DNA from: Planctomycetaceae bacterium
Lineage (GTDB): Bacteria; Planctomycetota; Planctomycetia; Planctomycetales; Planctomycetaceae
DNA length: 64,000 nucleotides
Reading direction: 5' to 3'
NCBI GenBank assembly: GCA_900299185.1
Contig: OMIV01000293.1
Span: 1 to 64,000 of the forward strand
Below, piece after piece: positions 49,306-58,028 of the stretch. Every line of letters begins with the position of its first letter. Positions within the stretch are counted from its first letter, which is position 1. A program made the translations under genes and the position numbers. The notes under the pieces are model-generated. The model was not told the DNA's origin. It saw nothing but the letters and a program-made list of their open reading frames with translations, and ran no database searches.

Positions 49306-50670
49306 TTAATTGCCGCAGCTCGTGCATCCGGGCATTGGAGCTGGTCCACATGTCGGAGTTGGGCAGCAGGTTTGAACTGGGACGCAGCGAGTCACGCAAC
49401 GTGGCACGCAGACGGTCTCGCAGTACGGAACCTGACGTGGCACGCAGCGAGTGTTGTTGACGTACTTGGTCTCACAGACTTGCTTGGTGACCGTGTAAGG
49501 CACTTTGCGAGTGTGGCATTCTTTGATCATCGTGCAGGTGGTGTAAGGCACCTTCACCGAGACTTGCTGAGGCTCGTACGAGCAGACCGTGTATGGCACT
49601 TGGCGAGTACGAACTTCGCAGCGAGTCTGGCAGACGTTGTAAGGAATCCGACGATGTCGGACTTCTTGTTGAGTCGTGCAGACCGTGTAAGGCACCTTCT
49701 TCGTGCGGCACTCTTTCACGACGTGGCAAGTGGTGTATGGCACACGGCGAGTCTGAGTGATCGGAACCGTCTTGCAGACTTGGTATGGCACTCGGCAGGT
49801 CTTGACTTCTTGGACCATACGAGTCGTCATGACAGTCTTCTTCTCGTTGCGTGGCACCCACACTTGCTTACAAGAGATGGGTCCGGGGCAAGAGACTTGT
49901 TCGTTACGAGTGCAGCCGGGTCGATAGACCTGAGTGCAACGATTGCAATCCCACTCCCAGCGGCCAGGCGTCTGAACGCAGCGGTTGCAGCAAGAAGCCG
50001 GACCTTGTTGGACGACGGTCTTCCACTCGCCGCCGCAGCAATCAACTTGCTGGCATTCCACGACTGGGCGGCAAACCGTGTAGCAGACATCTTTGTAATG
50101 CGTCTCGTTGCATTGCTTGTAAGTGGTGTAGCACTCGTCGCGATAGCACGTCTGATAGACCGGCTTGCAGACGGTGTAGCACTCGTCGCGATAGCACGTC
50201 TGATAGACCGGCTTGCAAACGGTGTAGCACTCGTCGCGATAGCACGTCTGCGTGTAAGGCACTTGCACGGTGTATTGCTCACATCGCCAAGCGGTCTTTT
50301 GAACCGGCTTGCAGACGGTGTGGCAAACATCGCGATAGCAGGTCTGATAGACCGGCTTGCAAGTCTCGTAAGCCTCGTCGCGGAAGTGAGTCTCGCAGAC
50401 GTTGCGAGTGCATTGGACCGGAGTTTGTTCGCAGACGGTGTCATAGACCGTGCGATACTTGGTCACAGTGCATTTGTCGTAAACGACATCCTGTACCATC
50501 TTGTAAGAGGTGCAACAGGACCGGGCCGAGCAGAAATCTCCGCTCGGAGAACACGCTGGTGTGGGGCAGCATGAATAGCTTCCCGCACCGCAATAGCTGG
50601 CGAACGCTGATTGTCCCAGTCCTGCAATCAGGAAGGCCGCCAGGACCGCAATCCATGGTGCCGGTTTCAT
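49306..50670 (-). CDS. Cysteine-rich YTV-repeat surface protein
   Basis: A 454-residue exported protein with a signal peptide (hydrophobic residues about 5-22, cleavage near AFAS) and very high cysteine content. The rest is built from short repeats of the type RXVPYTVC and CYRDECYTVCKPVYQT. YTV-type repeats mark planctomycete cell-wall/surface proteins, where disulfides are thought to stiffen the envelope. GAGGAG stands seven bases before the ATG at 50670. Tandem 48-bp DNA units lie inside the gene. It is much smaller than the giant YTV proteins known from Rhodopirellula. Confidence 0.85.
   Translation of the reverse strand: MKPAPWIAVLAAFLIAGLGQSAFASYCGAGSYSCCPTPACSPSGDFCSARSCCTSYKMVQDVVYDKCTVTKYRTVYDTVCEQTPVQCTRNVCETHFRDEAYETCKPVYQTCYRDVCHTVCKPVQKTAWRCEQYTVQVPYTQTCYRDECYTVCKPVYQTCYRDECYTVCKPVYQTCYRDECYTTYKQCNETHYKDVCYTVCRPVVECQQVDCCGGEWKTVVQQGPASCCNRCVQTPGRWEWDCNRCTQVYRPGCTRNEQVSCPGPISCKQVWVPRNEKKTVMTTRMVQEVKTCRVPYQVCKTVPITQTRRVPYTTCHVVKECRTKKVPYTVCTTQQEVRHRRIPYNVCQTRCEVRTRQVPYTVCSYEPQQVSVKVPYTTCTMIKECHTRKVPYTVTKQVCETKYVNNTRCVPRQVPYCETVCVPRCVTRCVPVQTCCPTPTCGPAPMPGCTSCGN
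50125..50250. repeat. 48-bp in-frame tandem repeats inside the YTV gene
   Basis: Units at 50125-50172 and 50173-50220 differ by one base, and a third partial unit continues from 50221 to about 50250. Each encodes 16 residues of the CYRDECYTVCKPVYQT type. The near-identity suggests recent duplication, and the repeat number may vary among strains. Confidence 0.8.
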
Positions 50671-51194
50671 CGGACGACTCCTCGCAATCCAATTGGTCCC
50701 AAAGGGCCGCCTCCTGCGGTTGATGAGGTCTCGTACCTCAAACAAAGGCAATCGTTGCCTTGTGCCCACTCTCCAGAGTGAGGCGCTTTGTGAGTTGCAA
50801 CGGCCGATCAATGATCGACCGATCGAAAGCCCTCGCTGTCGGCAGAATCTGCTCAGCACGAAAACTCTTCGCTTTTTGTTCGTCATTCGCGATTCGCCGC
50901 TTGAAACAACGTCGAAATGTGCCTGGTCGGAATGACTGAAAGTCCTCACGCGGATTACGCCATCGGCCTGTTCGCTACAGGTTGCCCATTCGGAGTGGGC
51001 TGCTTTGGACGCGATAAGGAAACTTGAGCAGAAGACTTCCCGCTGCGGGATTTTTCGGGAGCGGCGAAGACCATCCATGCTCAGCGGATCGAGGCTTGCT
51101 AGAGTGGCGTCGTCGGTCGAAGCACAGAGGCAGAGGTTTGTTCTCTAGTTTTGGCTGACACTCTTTAGTTCTTGTTCTTGAGTGAGTCCGCATC
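50671..51194. other. Intergenic region between YTV and DUF1501 genes
   Basis: 524 bases between divergent genes. It contains two small palindromes, CACTCTCCAGAGTG at 50767-50780 and GCCCATTCGGAGTGGGC at 50984-51000, plus CCCGCTGCGGG followed by T-rich sequence near 51039-51055. None is a clear operator. Short frames here have no recognisable features. Confidence 0.4.
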
Positions 51195-52649
51195 ATGTTC
51201 GCAGCGCAATCTTCGTCCGCGTTTCATCCGTCGAGTGGCGATCGTTTTCCTTCGCGGCGAGACATGCTGGCTCAGAGTGGGACGGGCTTTGGCGCGCTAG
51301 CTTTGGCGGCTCTTATGGATCGCGAGTCACAGGGCGCAGAGAGCAATTCGAACAAAGGTTTTAAGGCTCTATTGGGACATCGCATCGCGACGGCTAAGTC
51401 AATTTTGTTCCTCTTTATGGAAGGAGGACCGTCGCACTTGGACCTATTCGACAAAAAAACGGAGCTTGATCGACTGGCCGGCAAATCGCTGCCTGCGTCG
51501 TTCAAACCGGTCATCACTCCGATGGGCGAATACAACTCGCCATTGCTGCCGACACGCAAGAAGTTCCGGCAGTACGGCGACAGCGGGACGTGGGTTTCGG
51601 ACTGGTTGCCCCATACCGCTCAATGCGTGGACGACCTTTGCATCCTGCGTGGCTGCTGGACCAATGGCATCAATCACTCTGGCGGCGTCTGCCAGATGAA
51701 TACCGGAGTCTTCACTGCCGGTCGGCCTTCACTGGGTGCTTGGGTGAGTTACGGACTGGGGACCGAAAACGATGACCTGCCATCGTTCGTGGTGATTCCC
51801 GACAGTCCGTCGGATCCGGTCAATGGGCCTCGCAACTGGGGTTCCGGGTTCATGTCGGCGTTGTATCAAGGGACTCGCTTTCAATCGGGGTCAGATCCGA
51901 TTGCGAACTTGTCACTGCCGAAGGGGATGTCGGAAGACCGACAACGTCACAAGTTGAGCTTCCTTGATGAGCTGAATCGCCGACATGCAGCATCGCGGCC
52001 AGAGCAGTCGGAACTCGAAGCCCGCATTGCGAGTTACGAACTCGCCTTCCGGATGCAGGCCGCGGCTCCGGCGGCGGTCGATCTCTCGCAGGAGACAGCC
52101 GAAACTCAGGCGCTATATGGCATCGGTGACAAGCAGACTGACACGTTCGGCAAGAATTGTTTGTTGGCTCGGCGGTTGATCGAGCGAGGTGTGAGGTTCG
52201 TGCAGCTTTATCACGGCACGGGCAGCAAGTGGGACGCTCACGCCAACATCGACAAGAACCACACCGACATGTGTGGGCAAAGCGACAAGCCAATTGCTGG
52301 CTTGTTGCAGGACTTGAAGCGGCGCGGGCTGCTTGATTCAACACTGGTGGTCTGGGGCGGCGAGTTCGGTCGCACTCCCATGAGCGAGAAGGGAGATGGC
52401 CGCGACCACAACGCCACTGGCTTCACGATGTGGCTAGCAGGTGGAGGCGTCAAAGGCGGACAAGTGATCGGAGCAACGGACGAAGTCGGACTGCACGCCG
52501 TGGAAGATCGCATGCACGTACACGACATCCACGCGACGCTGCTCTATCTCATGGGCCTCGATCACCTGAAGTTGACCTATCGCTACAAAGGCCGTCCCGA
52601 GCGCCCGACGCTCAACGAAGGCGAGCCCTGCCTCAAGGTGCTTGGCTAG
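51195..52649 (+). CDS. DUF1501 family protein, Tat-exported (second paralog)
   Basis: A 484-residue paralog of the protein at 6286-7740. The Tat-type signal has SRRDML before a hydrophobic stretch. Conserved blocks are FLFMEGGPSHLDLFD, NCLLARRLIERGVRFVQLYH, VVWGGEFGRTP and MHVHDIHATLLYLMGLDH. It is probably an exported hydrolase-fold protein. No DUF1549/1553 partner gene is adjacent. It is followed by an alpha/beta-hydrolase gene after a small hairpin. Substrate unknown. Confidence 0.88.
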   Translation: MFAAQSSSAFHPSSGDRFPSRRDMLAQSGTGFGALALAALMDRESQGAESNSNKGFKALLGHRIATAKSILFLFMEGGPSHLDLFDKKTELDRLAGKSLPASFKPVITPMGEYNSPLLPTRKKFRQYGDSGTWVSDWLPHTAQCVDDLCILRGCWTNGINHSGGVCQMNTGVFTAGRPSLGAWVSYGLGTENDDLPSFVVIPDSPSDPVNGPRNWGSGFMSALYQGTRFQSGSDPIANLSLPKGMSEDRQRHKLSFLDELNRRHAASRPEQSELEARIASYELAFRMQAAAPAAVDLSQETAETQALYGIGDKQTDTFGKNCLLARRLIERGVRFVQLYHGTGSKWDAHANIDKNHTDMCGQSDKPIAGLLQDLKRRGLLDSTLVVWGGEFGRTPMSEKGDGRDHNATGFTMWLAGGGVKGGQVIGATDEVGLHAVEDRMHVHDIHATLLYLMGLDHLKLTYRYKGRPERPTLNEGEPCLKVLG

Positions 52650-52669
52650 TCACCGATCAAACTTCGTGG

Positions 52670-52688
52670 GGCACGTTTTCAACGTGCC
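52670..52688. repeat. GGCACGTT/AACGTGCC hairpin
   Basis: GGCACGTT at 52670-52677 pairs with AACGTGCC at 52681-52688. The same core occurs in the ndk terminator near 63381-63403, so it may belong to a dispersed palindrome family. It sits between two genes and has no T-run for classical termination. Confidence 0.5.
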
Positions 52689-52700
52689 AGTTACTTAGTT

Positions 52701-53375
52701 ATGTCGTACGAGACCATTGTGAAATCTGATGCACCCCTCTACTTGTTGCCCGGCATGACACCCGACGACCACGTTTTCTCGCGACTTCTACCGTTGTTGC
52801 CAAATTGCACTGTCATAAATTGGCTTGATCCCAATCCCAACGAGCCGATTACCGCATATGCTCAACGGCTCGCCCAGACAATTCCCACATCCGAGTGCTT
52901 CATTGGTGGTGTCTCGTTTGGCGGCATTGTTGCGATTGAATTGTCGCGAATCATTCAGCCTCACGGTTGCTTCCTCATATCCAGCATCCGTGATCAAGAT
53001 CAATTGCCGCCCTGGTTTCGAATATGGCGATTCATTGCCGGAAACCATTGCCAACAAATCCTCAATGCGATTGGCCATTTCGCTATCGCTGTTCCGAAAC
53101 GGGTTCGCACGAGGTCAACAACTCGAATCACAAAGCTTGCAGGCCCTGCAGGAGCCTGGCATCGATGGGCGACATCTGCCGTACTGCAATGGAAACCAGA
53201 TCGAGTGCCACTTTCAGTCCCTGTCTGTCACATTCACGGCGATCGAGACACAACATTTCCTGTTCGCTACACGGATCCCGATGTCATTATTCGTGACGGC
53301 GGGCATGTGTTGCCGCTCACGCATCCGACTGAAGTTGCAAATGTGATGTTGGCTGTAATGAATAGGAGCACATGA
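52701..53375 (+). CDS. Alpha/beta-hydrolase
   Basis: A 224-residue serine hydrolase-type protein without a signal peptide. The nucleophile elbow is GVSFGG with the serine near residue 73. HGDRDTTFP suggests the acid residue and DGGHVLPLTHP the catalytic histidine. LYLLPGMTPDDHVF near the start fits the oxyanion region. It would hydrolyse an ester or thioester; the substrate is unknown. It follows a DUF1501 gene by 51 bases. Confidence 0.8.
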   Translation: MSYETIVKSDAPLYLLPGMTPDDHVFSRLLPLLPNCTVINWLDPNPNEPITAYAQRLAQTIPTSECFIGGVSFGGIVAIELSRIIQPHGCFLISSIRDQDQLPPWFRIWRFIAGNHCQQILNAIGHFAIAVPKRVRTRSTTRITKLAGPAGAWHRWATSAVLQWKPDRVPLSVPVCHIHGDRDTTFPVRYTDPDVIIRDGGHVLPLTHPTEVANVMLAVMNRST

Positions 53376-53482
53376 CTTCGTCATCTCGAGCACGGATCCA
53401 TCGTGTTTCGAGCATTATGGCTGGTGCTTTACGTACCCCCCCAGGCTGGATGTTCTATTTCATTTGGTTCGAACGGCAACAT

Positions 53483-53896
53483 TCAATCAGCCGGAACAGC
53501 ATTACCGATCTTCCATTCTTCGAGTGATATGAAATACCCACGGTAGCTTTCACCGGGTAGTTTGATGTCGATCACAATTTCGACTGAGTCCTCAGCATGC
53601 TCGCCGATATGAACAGAAAGTCGTTCGGACATTGCCGCTCCAACATCGTTGGTTGTTCGAAGGCGCTCGTGAACAGTGATGATTCGGGAGGCAATCTCAG
53701 GCCAAAGAGATTCATACCGATTCTTCAATCCCCTTAATCGCAGTCGCTGTTTTTCAGTCGGACCATTTTCTCGTGCCCATAAATGGATTGCGAAGAATTG
53801 TGTGTTCTTATGTGGGAAGCTGAATTGCACTCGGCAATCCCAAGCGTCGATTCCGTTGTATTCCATTACTCCGAAGTCGAGATCTGGTCTTTTCAT
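53483..53896 (-). CDS. Hypothetical soluble protein
   Basis: A 137-residue protein without signal peptide or membrane helix. It contains LDFGVMEYNGIDAWDCRV near the N-terminus and ESYRGYFISLEEWKIGNA at the C-terminus, suggesting a small mixed alpha/beta fold. The start at 53896 is chosen because the more upstream part (to 54058) is proline- and cysteine-rich and looks non-coding. The family was not recognised. Confidence 0.55.
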   Translation of the reverse strand: MKRPDLDFGVMEYNGIDAWDCRVQFSFPHKNTQFFAIHLWARENGPTEKQRLRLRGLKNRYESLWPEIASRIITVHERLRTTNDVGAAMSERLSVHIGEHAEDSVEIVIDIKLPGESYRGYFISLEEWKIGNAVPAD

Positions 53897-54199
53897 AAGA
53901 GGCACGTCTTCGTAGTTGCGGCAGGGGAGAGGAACACGTTGATTAGGACGGCTTGAATACAGCACGGGCGAACCACCGAACCACCTTGAATGGCAGACGC
54001 CGAGCAATACGGAAGCTCTACCGTGCTCGGGACTGCAGCAAAGAGGGGACAGAGCCATTCGAAAGGATGCGCCTACCAGTTTGAATTGTTCTGCTTTTGG
54101 TCCTGCTGCATGGAAACCAACTTCAGGTTGAACCGGCGCGACGGATCGAGCGGATCTATTGGCTAATGGCGATTGGGCGTCGCTGGGTTAGCCTTGGTC

Positions 54200-54565
54200 T
54201 TATACCGTTCGCAGCTCGATGGGGAGTTGGTCGATCTTGGCGGCGCAGATGAAGTCATTCTCGGACAGGCCGCCGATGGCGTGGGTCCAGAGTTCGATGG
54301 TCACGTGGCGGTAGCGCTCAAGGTGCAGGTCCGGGTGATGAGCTTCGTCTTCGCTGACTTTGGCAACCAGTTCGAAGAAGCGCATCGCGGCCGTGAAGTT
54401 CTTCACGACCCAAGTCTTGCGGATGCGATCGCTGTTGGCGGTTAGCTCCCAGCCATGAAGTTGTTGAAGCTGCTGTTGCGCTTCCTCGCGAGAGAACTTG
54501 GCCACTCCGCCTTCGCAGGGCAGGCACTTTTTCTGTGTCAGTTGGTCGCACGATTGGATTTGCAT
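54200..54565 (-). CDS. phhB: Pterin-4a-carbinolamine dehydratase
   Basis: A 121-residue member of the DCoH/PhhB family, which removes water from 4a-hydroxytetrahydrobiopterin during aromatic amino-acid hydroxylation. The catalytic motif is EDEAHHPDLHLERYRHVTIEL, with adjacent histidines at about residues 76-77 and a third histidine later. The terminal AAKID is typical. No phenylalanine hydroxylase gene is nearby, so the biological partner is unknown; some such proteins serve other pterin enzymes. Confidence 0.9.
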   Translation of the reverse strand: MQIQSCDQLTQKKCLPCEGGVAKFSREEAQQQLQQLHGWELTANSDRIRKTWVVKNFTAAMRFFELVAKVSEDEAHHPDLHLERYRHVTIELWTHAIGGLSENDFICAAKIDQLPIELRTV

Positions 54566-54820
54566 GAGGGGGCTTTCTGCGAGTTGAGAATGTGGGATTC
54601 AGCGAGTGCTTGACGCATCGGGCTTCGCTTTCGCGAGTAGGTTGATGAGCCTACCTTCCACCGCGTCGTCGCTCGATTGCTGTCGTGATTCGCGCGACAA
54701 GCTGATTCACTCGGGGCAGCTCTATTTAAGAGGGCTCAATCGCGATCGACGACCCCGAGACGCATCGCTCTTCGCGTCGCGTGTCGGCTCACTTTTAATT
54801 CTCTCTCTCGGAGTGCTTTC

Positions 54821-56155
54821 ATGAAGCGATGGTTGGCAGGTTTGTCGGCGGCGTTGGTGGGAACTGCCCTGCTTGGCAGTGCGACCGCTGCGGAAAAGTA
54901 TGCAGGTGATCGTGACAACGTTCCGCCGGAAGGCTTCACGGCGTTGTTCAATGGCAAGGACATCAACGGCTGGCGCGCGCTGCCTCACTTCGATCCTCGC
55001 AAGATCAAGGAGATGAAGCAGGAAGAAGCGGATGCCATGTGGGCCAAGAATTGGGAAGACGCCGTCAAGCACTGGACCGTGCAAGAAGGAGATCTCGTCA
55101 ATGACGGCTTCGGCACGTACCTGACCACGGGCAAGGACTACGGCAGCTACGAGTTCATGATCGACTACAAGACGGTCGCCAAGGCCGATAGCGGCATCTA
55201 TCTGAAGGCCACTCCTCAGGTGCAAATCTGGGACTTCACCAAAGAAGGCGGCAAGTGGAACCTCGGTGCCGACAAGGGGTCGGGCGGCTTGTGGAATAAT
55301 TCTGCCGGTGCCAAAGGCAAAGATCCTCTGGTGTTGGCCGACAAGCCGTTCGGCGAATGGAACAAGTTCAAGATCAAGCAAATCGGAGCCCGCACCTGGG
55401 TGTGGTTGAACGACAAGCTCGTCGTGGATGACGCCGTGTTGGATAACTTCTGGGACCGCAAGGCTCCACTGTTTGCGACGGGTCCGATCCAACTGCAAAC
55501 GCATGGTGGCGAGATCCGCTGGCGCAACATCTTCATTCGTGAAATCGGAGCAGAAGAAGCTGCGAAGACTTTGAGCGGCAGCGACGAAGGCTTCACGTCG
55601 GTCTTCAATGGCAAGGACTTCACGGGCTGGGGCGGTCCGGTTGATCAATACGACGTGGTTGACGGCGCCGTGCGTTGCAAGAAGGGCAAGGGCGGAACGA
55701 TCTACTTCAACGAGACTCTGAGCGACTTCCAGGTGAAGCTCGAGATCAGGATTCCTGAAGGTGGCAACAACGGTCTTGCCATTCGTTACCCCGGCCAGGG
55801 CGATACGGCTTATGTCGGCATGTGCGAGCTGCAAGTGCTCGACAACGAATCTCCGAAGTACGCGAAGCTCGATACTCGGCAGTATCACGGCTCTGCTTAC
55901 GGCATGGCCGCTGCGGCTCGTGGCTATCACCGACCAACTGGTGAGTGGAACTATCAGGAAGTCACGGTGAAGGGTTCGACGATCAAGGTCGAACTCAACG
56001 GCTCGACGATTCTGGATACGGACCTCAGCAAGATCACCGAGTACATGGCCAAGAGTCCGCATCCCGGCAAAGAGCGAACAGAAGGCTTCTTCGGATTTGC
56101 CGGACACGGTGACGCCGTTGAGTTCCGCAATATCCGCATCAAGAAGTTGAAGTAG
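54821..56155 (+). CDS. Exported protein with two DUF1080 domains
   Basis: A 444-residue protein with a signal peptide (hydrophobic residues about 5-22, ending near ATAAEK). It contains two jelly-roll DUF1080 domains, at about 36-245 and 255-443. Both begin with FXXLFNGKD-type motifs (GFTALFNGKDINGW and GFTSVFNGKDFTGW) and end with EIRWRNIFIR- and VEFRNIRIK-type strands. DUF1080 proteins include 3-keto-disaccharide hydrolases and related glycan-binding enzymes common in planctomycetes. Two domains suggest cooperative binding of a polysaccharide. A strong terminator follows. Confidence 0.88.
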   Translation: MKRWLAGLSAALVGTALLGSATAAEKYAGDRDNVPPEGFTALFNGKDINGWRALPHFDPRKIKEMKQEEADAMWAKNWEDAVKHWTVQEGDLVNDGFGTYLTTGKDYGSYEFMIDYKTVAKADSGIYLKATPQVQIWDFTKEGGKWNLGADKGSGGLWNNSAGAKGKDPLVLADKPFGEWNKFKIKQIGARTWVWLNDKLVVDDAVLDNFWDRKAPLFATGPIQLQTHGGEIRWRNIFIREIGAEEAAKTLSGSDEGFTSVFNGKDFTGWGGPVDQYDVVDGAVRCKKGKGGTIYFNETLSDFQVKLEIRIPEGGNNGLAIRYPGQGDTAYVGMCELQVLDNESPKYAKLDTRQYHGSAYGMAAAARGYHRPTGEWNYQEVTVKGSTIKVELNGSTILDTDLSKITEYMAKSPHPGKERTEGFFGFAGHGDAVEFRNIRIKKLK

Positions 56156-56210
56156 CGGAATGTCGGTCTTCAGAGAATCGCGACCTTAAGCGAGACTGAA
56201 AGACGGTCGA

Positions 56211-56269
56211 AGGGACCATCGCCTGACGTGATGAAGAAACTCGTCACGCCGGGCGATCGGTCCCTTTTT
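56211..56269 (+). terminator. Rho-independent terminator of the DUF1080 gene
   Basis: AGGGACCATCGCC at 56211-56223 pairs, with one mismatch, with GGCGATCGGTCCCT at 56252-56265. TTTTT follows at 56265-56269. The interior has a further small stem (TGACG/CGTCA). Confidence 0.85.
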
Positions 56270-56332
56270 GTTGGATATGTTGGTGCCCGCTGTATTCCAA
56301 ATCACATACTCAATCGAACTCGAACGATGTTG

Positions 56333-56413
56333 CTCACGCAGAGGTACAGAGAACGCGGAGAAGACCAAGTTGCTTAAGTTTGAATCTCTGCGACCCCTGC
56401 GCCTCTGCGTGAG
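56333..56413. repeat. Palindromic dispersed repeat, copy 2 (CTCACGCAGAGG)
   Basis: CTCACGCAGAGG at 56333-56344 is the reverse complement of CCTCTGCGTGAG at 56402-56413. The outer stem and spacing resemble copy 1 at 7776-7852 and copy 3 near 63141-63210. Confidence 0.65.
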
Positions 56414-56503
56414 ACTGATCTCTGACTGGCGTTTCTAGTTCGTCAGTGGAACTGCCATTCAACGACCAAGGACGACTGACTACGGACCAAGGACTTCGCT
56501 TCC

Positions 56504-57448
56504 ATGCCCCTTCGCAAAAGACCGCCGGTTAAGTCTGCCAATGCTCCGCGTCGCAATTGGGTCGTGGCTCAAGTCGTTCCGTTCTTGCAGTACCTCGAAG
56601 CGGAATGCGGTCTCGCGAAGAACAGCATCAAGGCGTACGGCTCGGACTTAGAACAGTTCGCGGTGTGGTATCAGGACAAAGGCCCGGCCAACCCGAACGA
56701 GGTCACACTGGGCACATTGAGCGAATATCTCCAGAACCTGCATGACCGGAACCTCGCAGCGACGACGATCGCTCGGCACATGGTCGCGATCAAAATGCTG
56801 TTTCGGTACCTCGTGCTGGAGAGCATCCTCGAACAGTCGGTCGCCGACTTGATGAATTCACCGAAGTTGTGGGAGTACTTGCCGAAGGTTTTAAGCCCCG
56901 ATGCGGTTGATCGATTGCTGCTTGCTCCCACTGTCGGTGATCGTCGACCGTTGCGAGATCGAGCGGTGTTGTGCCTGCTGTATGCAACGGGTTGTCGCGC
57001 TTCCGAAGTTTGCAACTTGAAGCTGAATGGCGTGTTTCTCAAAGAGCGTTACGCGCGGTGCATCGGCAAGGGAAGCAAAGAACGAATTGTGGGGCTTAAC
57101 CCTGTCGCCGTGTCGGCGGTCGAGGCTTACATCGATCACGAACGTCGCAAGCTGGTGGGTGATGGCGACTCACCGTGGTTGTTCGTGAATGCGCGAGGCA
57201 AGCAGCTTGATCGCATCGGCGTGTGGAAGATCGTGAAGAAATACGCTTCTCGAACAGGTTGCGCCAAAGAGGTCAGCCCCCATACCTTGAGGCATAGCTT
57301 TGCCACTCACATGTTGGCTGGCGGTGCTGAAATTCGAGCTTTGCAAGAGATGTTGGGCCACGCGAGCATTCAAACAACTCAGATCTACACTCACGTAGAA
57401 CATAGCCGTCTAAAGGCCATCCACTCCCGCTGCCATCCGCGCGGGTAA
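56504..57448 (+). CDS. XerC/XerD-type tyrosine recombinase
   Basis: A 314-residue site-specific recombinase. The N-terminal SAM-like DNA-binding domain lies at about 22-110. The catalytic residues are Arg165 (ATGCRASEV), Lys near 189-192 (GKGSKER), His260 and Arg263 (HTLRHSFATH), His286 (LGHASIQTTQ) and nucleophile Tyr295 (YTHV). It matches the chromosome-dimer resolvases XerC/XerD in length. No attachment sites or integrative element borders are seen, so a housekeeping role is more likely than an integron. A toxin-antitoxin pair follows 25 bases later. Confidence 0.9.
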   Translation: MPLRKRPPVKSANAPRRNWVVAQVVPFLQYLEAECGLAKNSIKAYGSDLEQFAVWYQDKGPANPNEVTLGTLSEYLQNLHDRNLAATTIARHMVAIKMLFRYLVLESILEQSVADLMNSPKLWEYLPKVLSPDAVDRLLLAPTVGDRRPLRDRAVLCLLYATGCRASEVCNLKLNGVFLKERYARCIGKGSKERIVGLNPVAVSAVEAYIDHERRKLVGDGDSPWLFVNARGKQLDRIGVWKIVKKYASRTGCAKEVSPHTLRHSFATHMLAGGAEIRALQEMLGHASIQTTQIYTHVEHSRLKAIHSRCHPRG

Positions 57449-57472
57449 GTCAGCTTCTTGGGAGCACTTACT

Positions 57473-57748
57473 ATGTCAGTAGCATCGGCTGTTCGAACCT
57501 TGGACTCCGTGTGCGATGAGGCAATTGAAAGTCGAGCCCCTGTCGTCATCGAACGAGACGGTTATCCGGATGTGGTTGTTGTCCGCGCTGATGAATGGCG
57601 CAGTCTGCAAGAGACTGCATACCTCATGAGTTCCCCTGCTAACGCCCGTCGGTTGCTGTCGGCTTTGGAGATGAGCCATCGGAATGAGGGTGATTCGTGC
57701 TCGGTTGATGAACTTCGCCGGGAGTTAGATCTTGCCTCCAATTCCTGA
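57473..57748 (+). CDS. yefM: YefM/Phd-family antitoxin
   Basis: A 91-residue antitoxin. The DNA-binding N-terminus matches Phd/YefM (LDSVCDEAIESRAPVVIERDGYPDVVVVRADEW) and the C-terminus should wrap the toxin. It binds the operon promoter and neutralises the YoeB-like toxin that overlaps its 3' end by 17 bases. GGGAG lies upstream of the ATG at 57473. Confidence 0.85.
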   Translation: MSVASAVRTLDSVCDEAIESRAPVVIERDGYPDVVVVRADEWRSLQETAYLMSSPANARRLLSALEMSHRNEGDSCSVDELRRELDLASNS

Positions 57749-58013
57749 GCGGCAGCGTGAGTCCGTTTTTCAAGCAACGTTTCGCGAGGATTTAGAGCAC
57801 TGGGTTAAAACCGATCGCCGGACTGCATTGAAGATTCTGGAGTTGGTGGAAGCGGTGATGCGCGATCCATTTGGAGGCATCGGAAAACCAGAGCCACTGT
57901 CGAACAATCTCGCAGGTTGTAGGTCTCGCAGAATTAACTCTGAGCACCGGTTGGTCTACCGCGTAGAGGCGACACGCATCGACTTTCTTCAGGCGCGGTT
58001 TCATTACGAATGA
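57732..58013 (+). CDS. yoeB: YoeB-like mRNA-cleaving toxin
   Basis: A 93-residue RelE-superfamily toxin that cuts mRNA on the ribosome. The family signature is GKPEPLSNNL, RRINSEHRLVYRV and the C-terminal HYE. Glu54, an arginine at 66-67 and His91 match the catalytic set. The TTG start overlaps the antitoxin, giving the usual coupled expression. It appears intact. Confidence 0.85.
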   Translation: MPPIPERQRESVFQATFREDLEHWVKTDRRTALKILELVEAVMRDPFGGIGKPEPLSNNLAGCRSRRINSEHRLVYRVEATRIDFLQARFHYE

Positions 58014-58028
58014 ATCCGGCGAACTCAC

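Larger units (their letters stand above)
56156..56503. other. Intergenic region with terminator and repeat copy
   Basis: 348 bases between the DUF1080 gene and the recombinase gene. It contains the terminator near 56211-56269 and a copy of the CTCACGCAGAGG repeat at 56333-56413. It also has CTGACTACGGAC near 56475, which is shared with the stem of the 49251-49286 hairpin. Confidence 0.6.

Noticed and set aside
49270-50574. Long plus-strand open frame antisense to the YTV gene
   Set aside because: It is a shadow of the repetitive cysteine-rich gene. The minus-strand product has a signal peptide and known repeats; this one has no family features.
50693-50935. Short arginine-rich frame between YTV and DUF1501 genes
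   Set aside because: Composition and lack of a ribosome-binding site suggest chance; the region is more likely regulatory.
56504-58013. Integrative mobile element around the recombinase
   Set aside because: No attachment repeats, cargo genes or tRNA target were found; the recombinase resembles housekeeping XerC/D.
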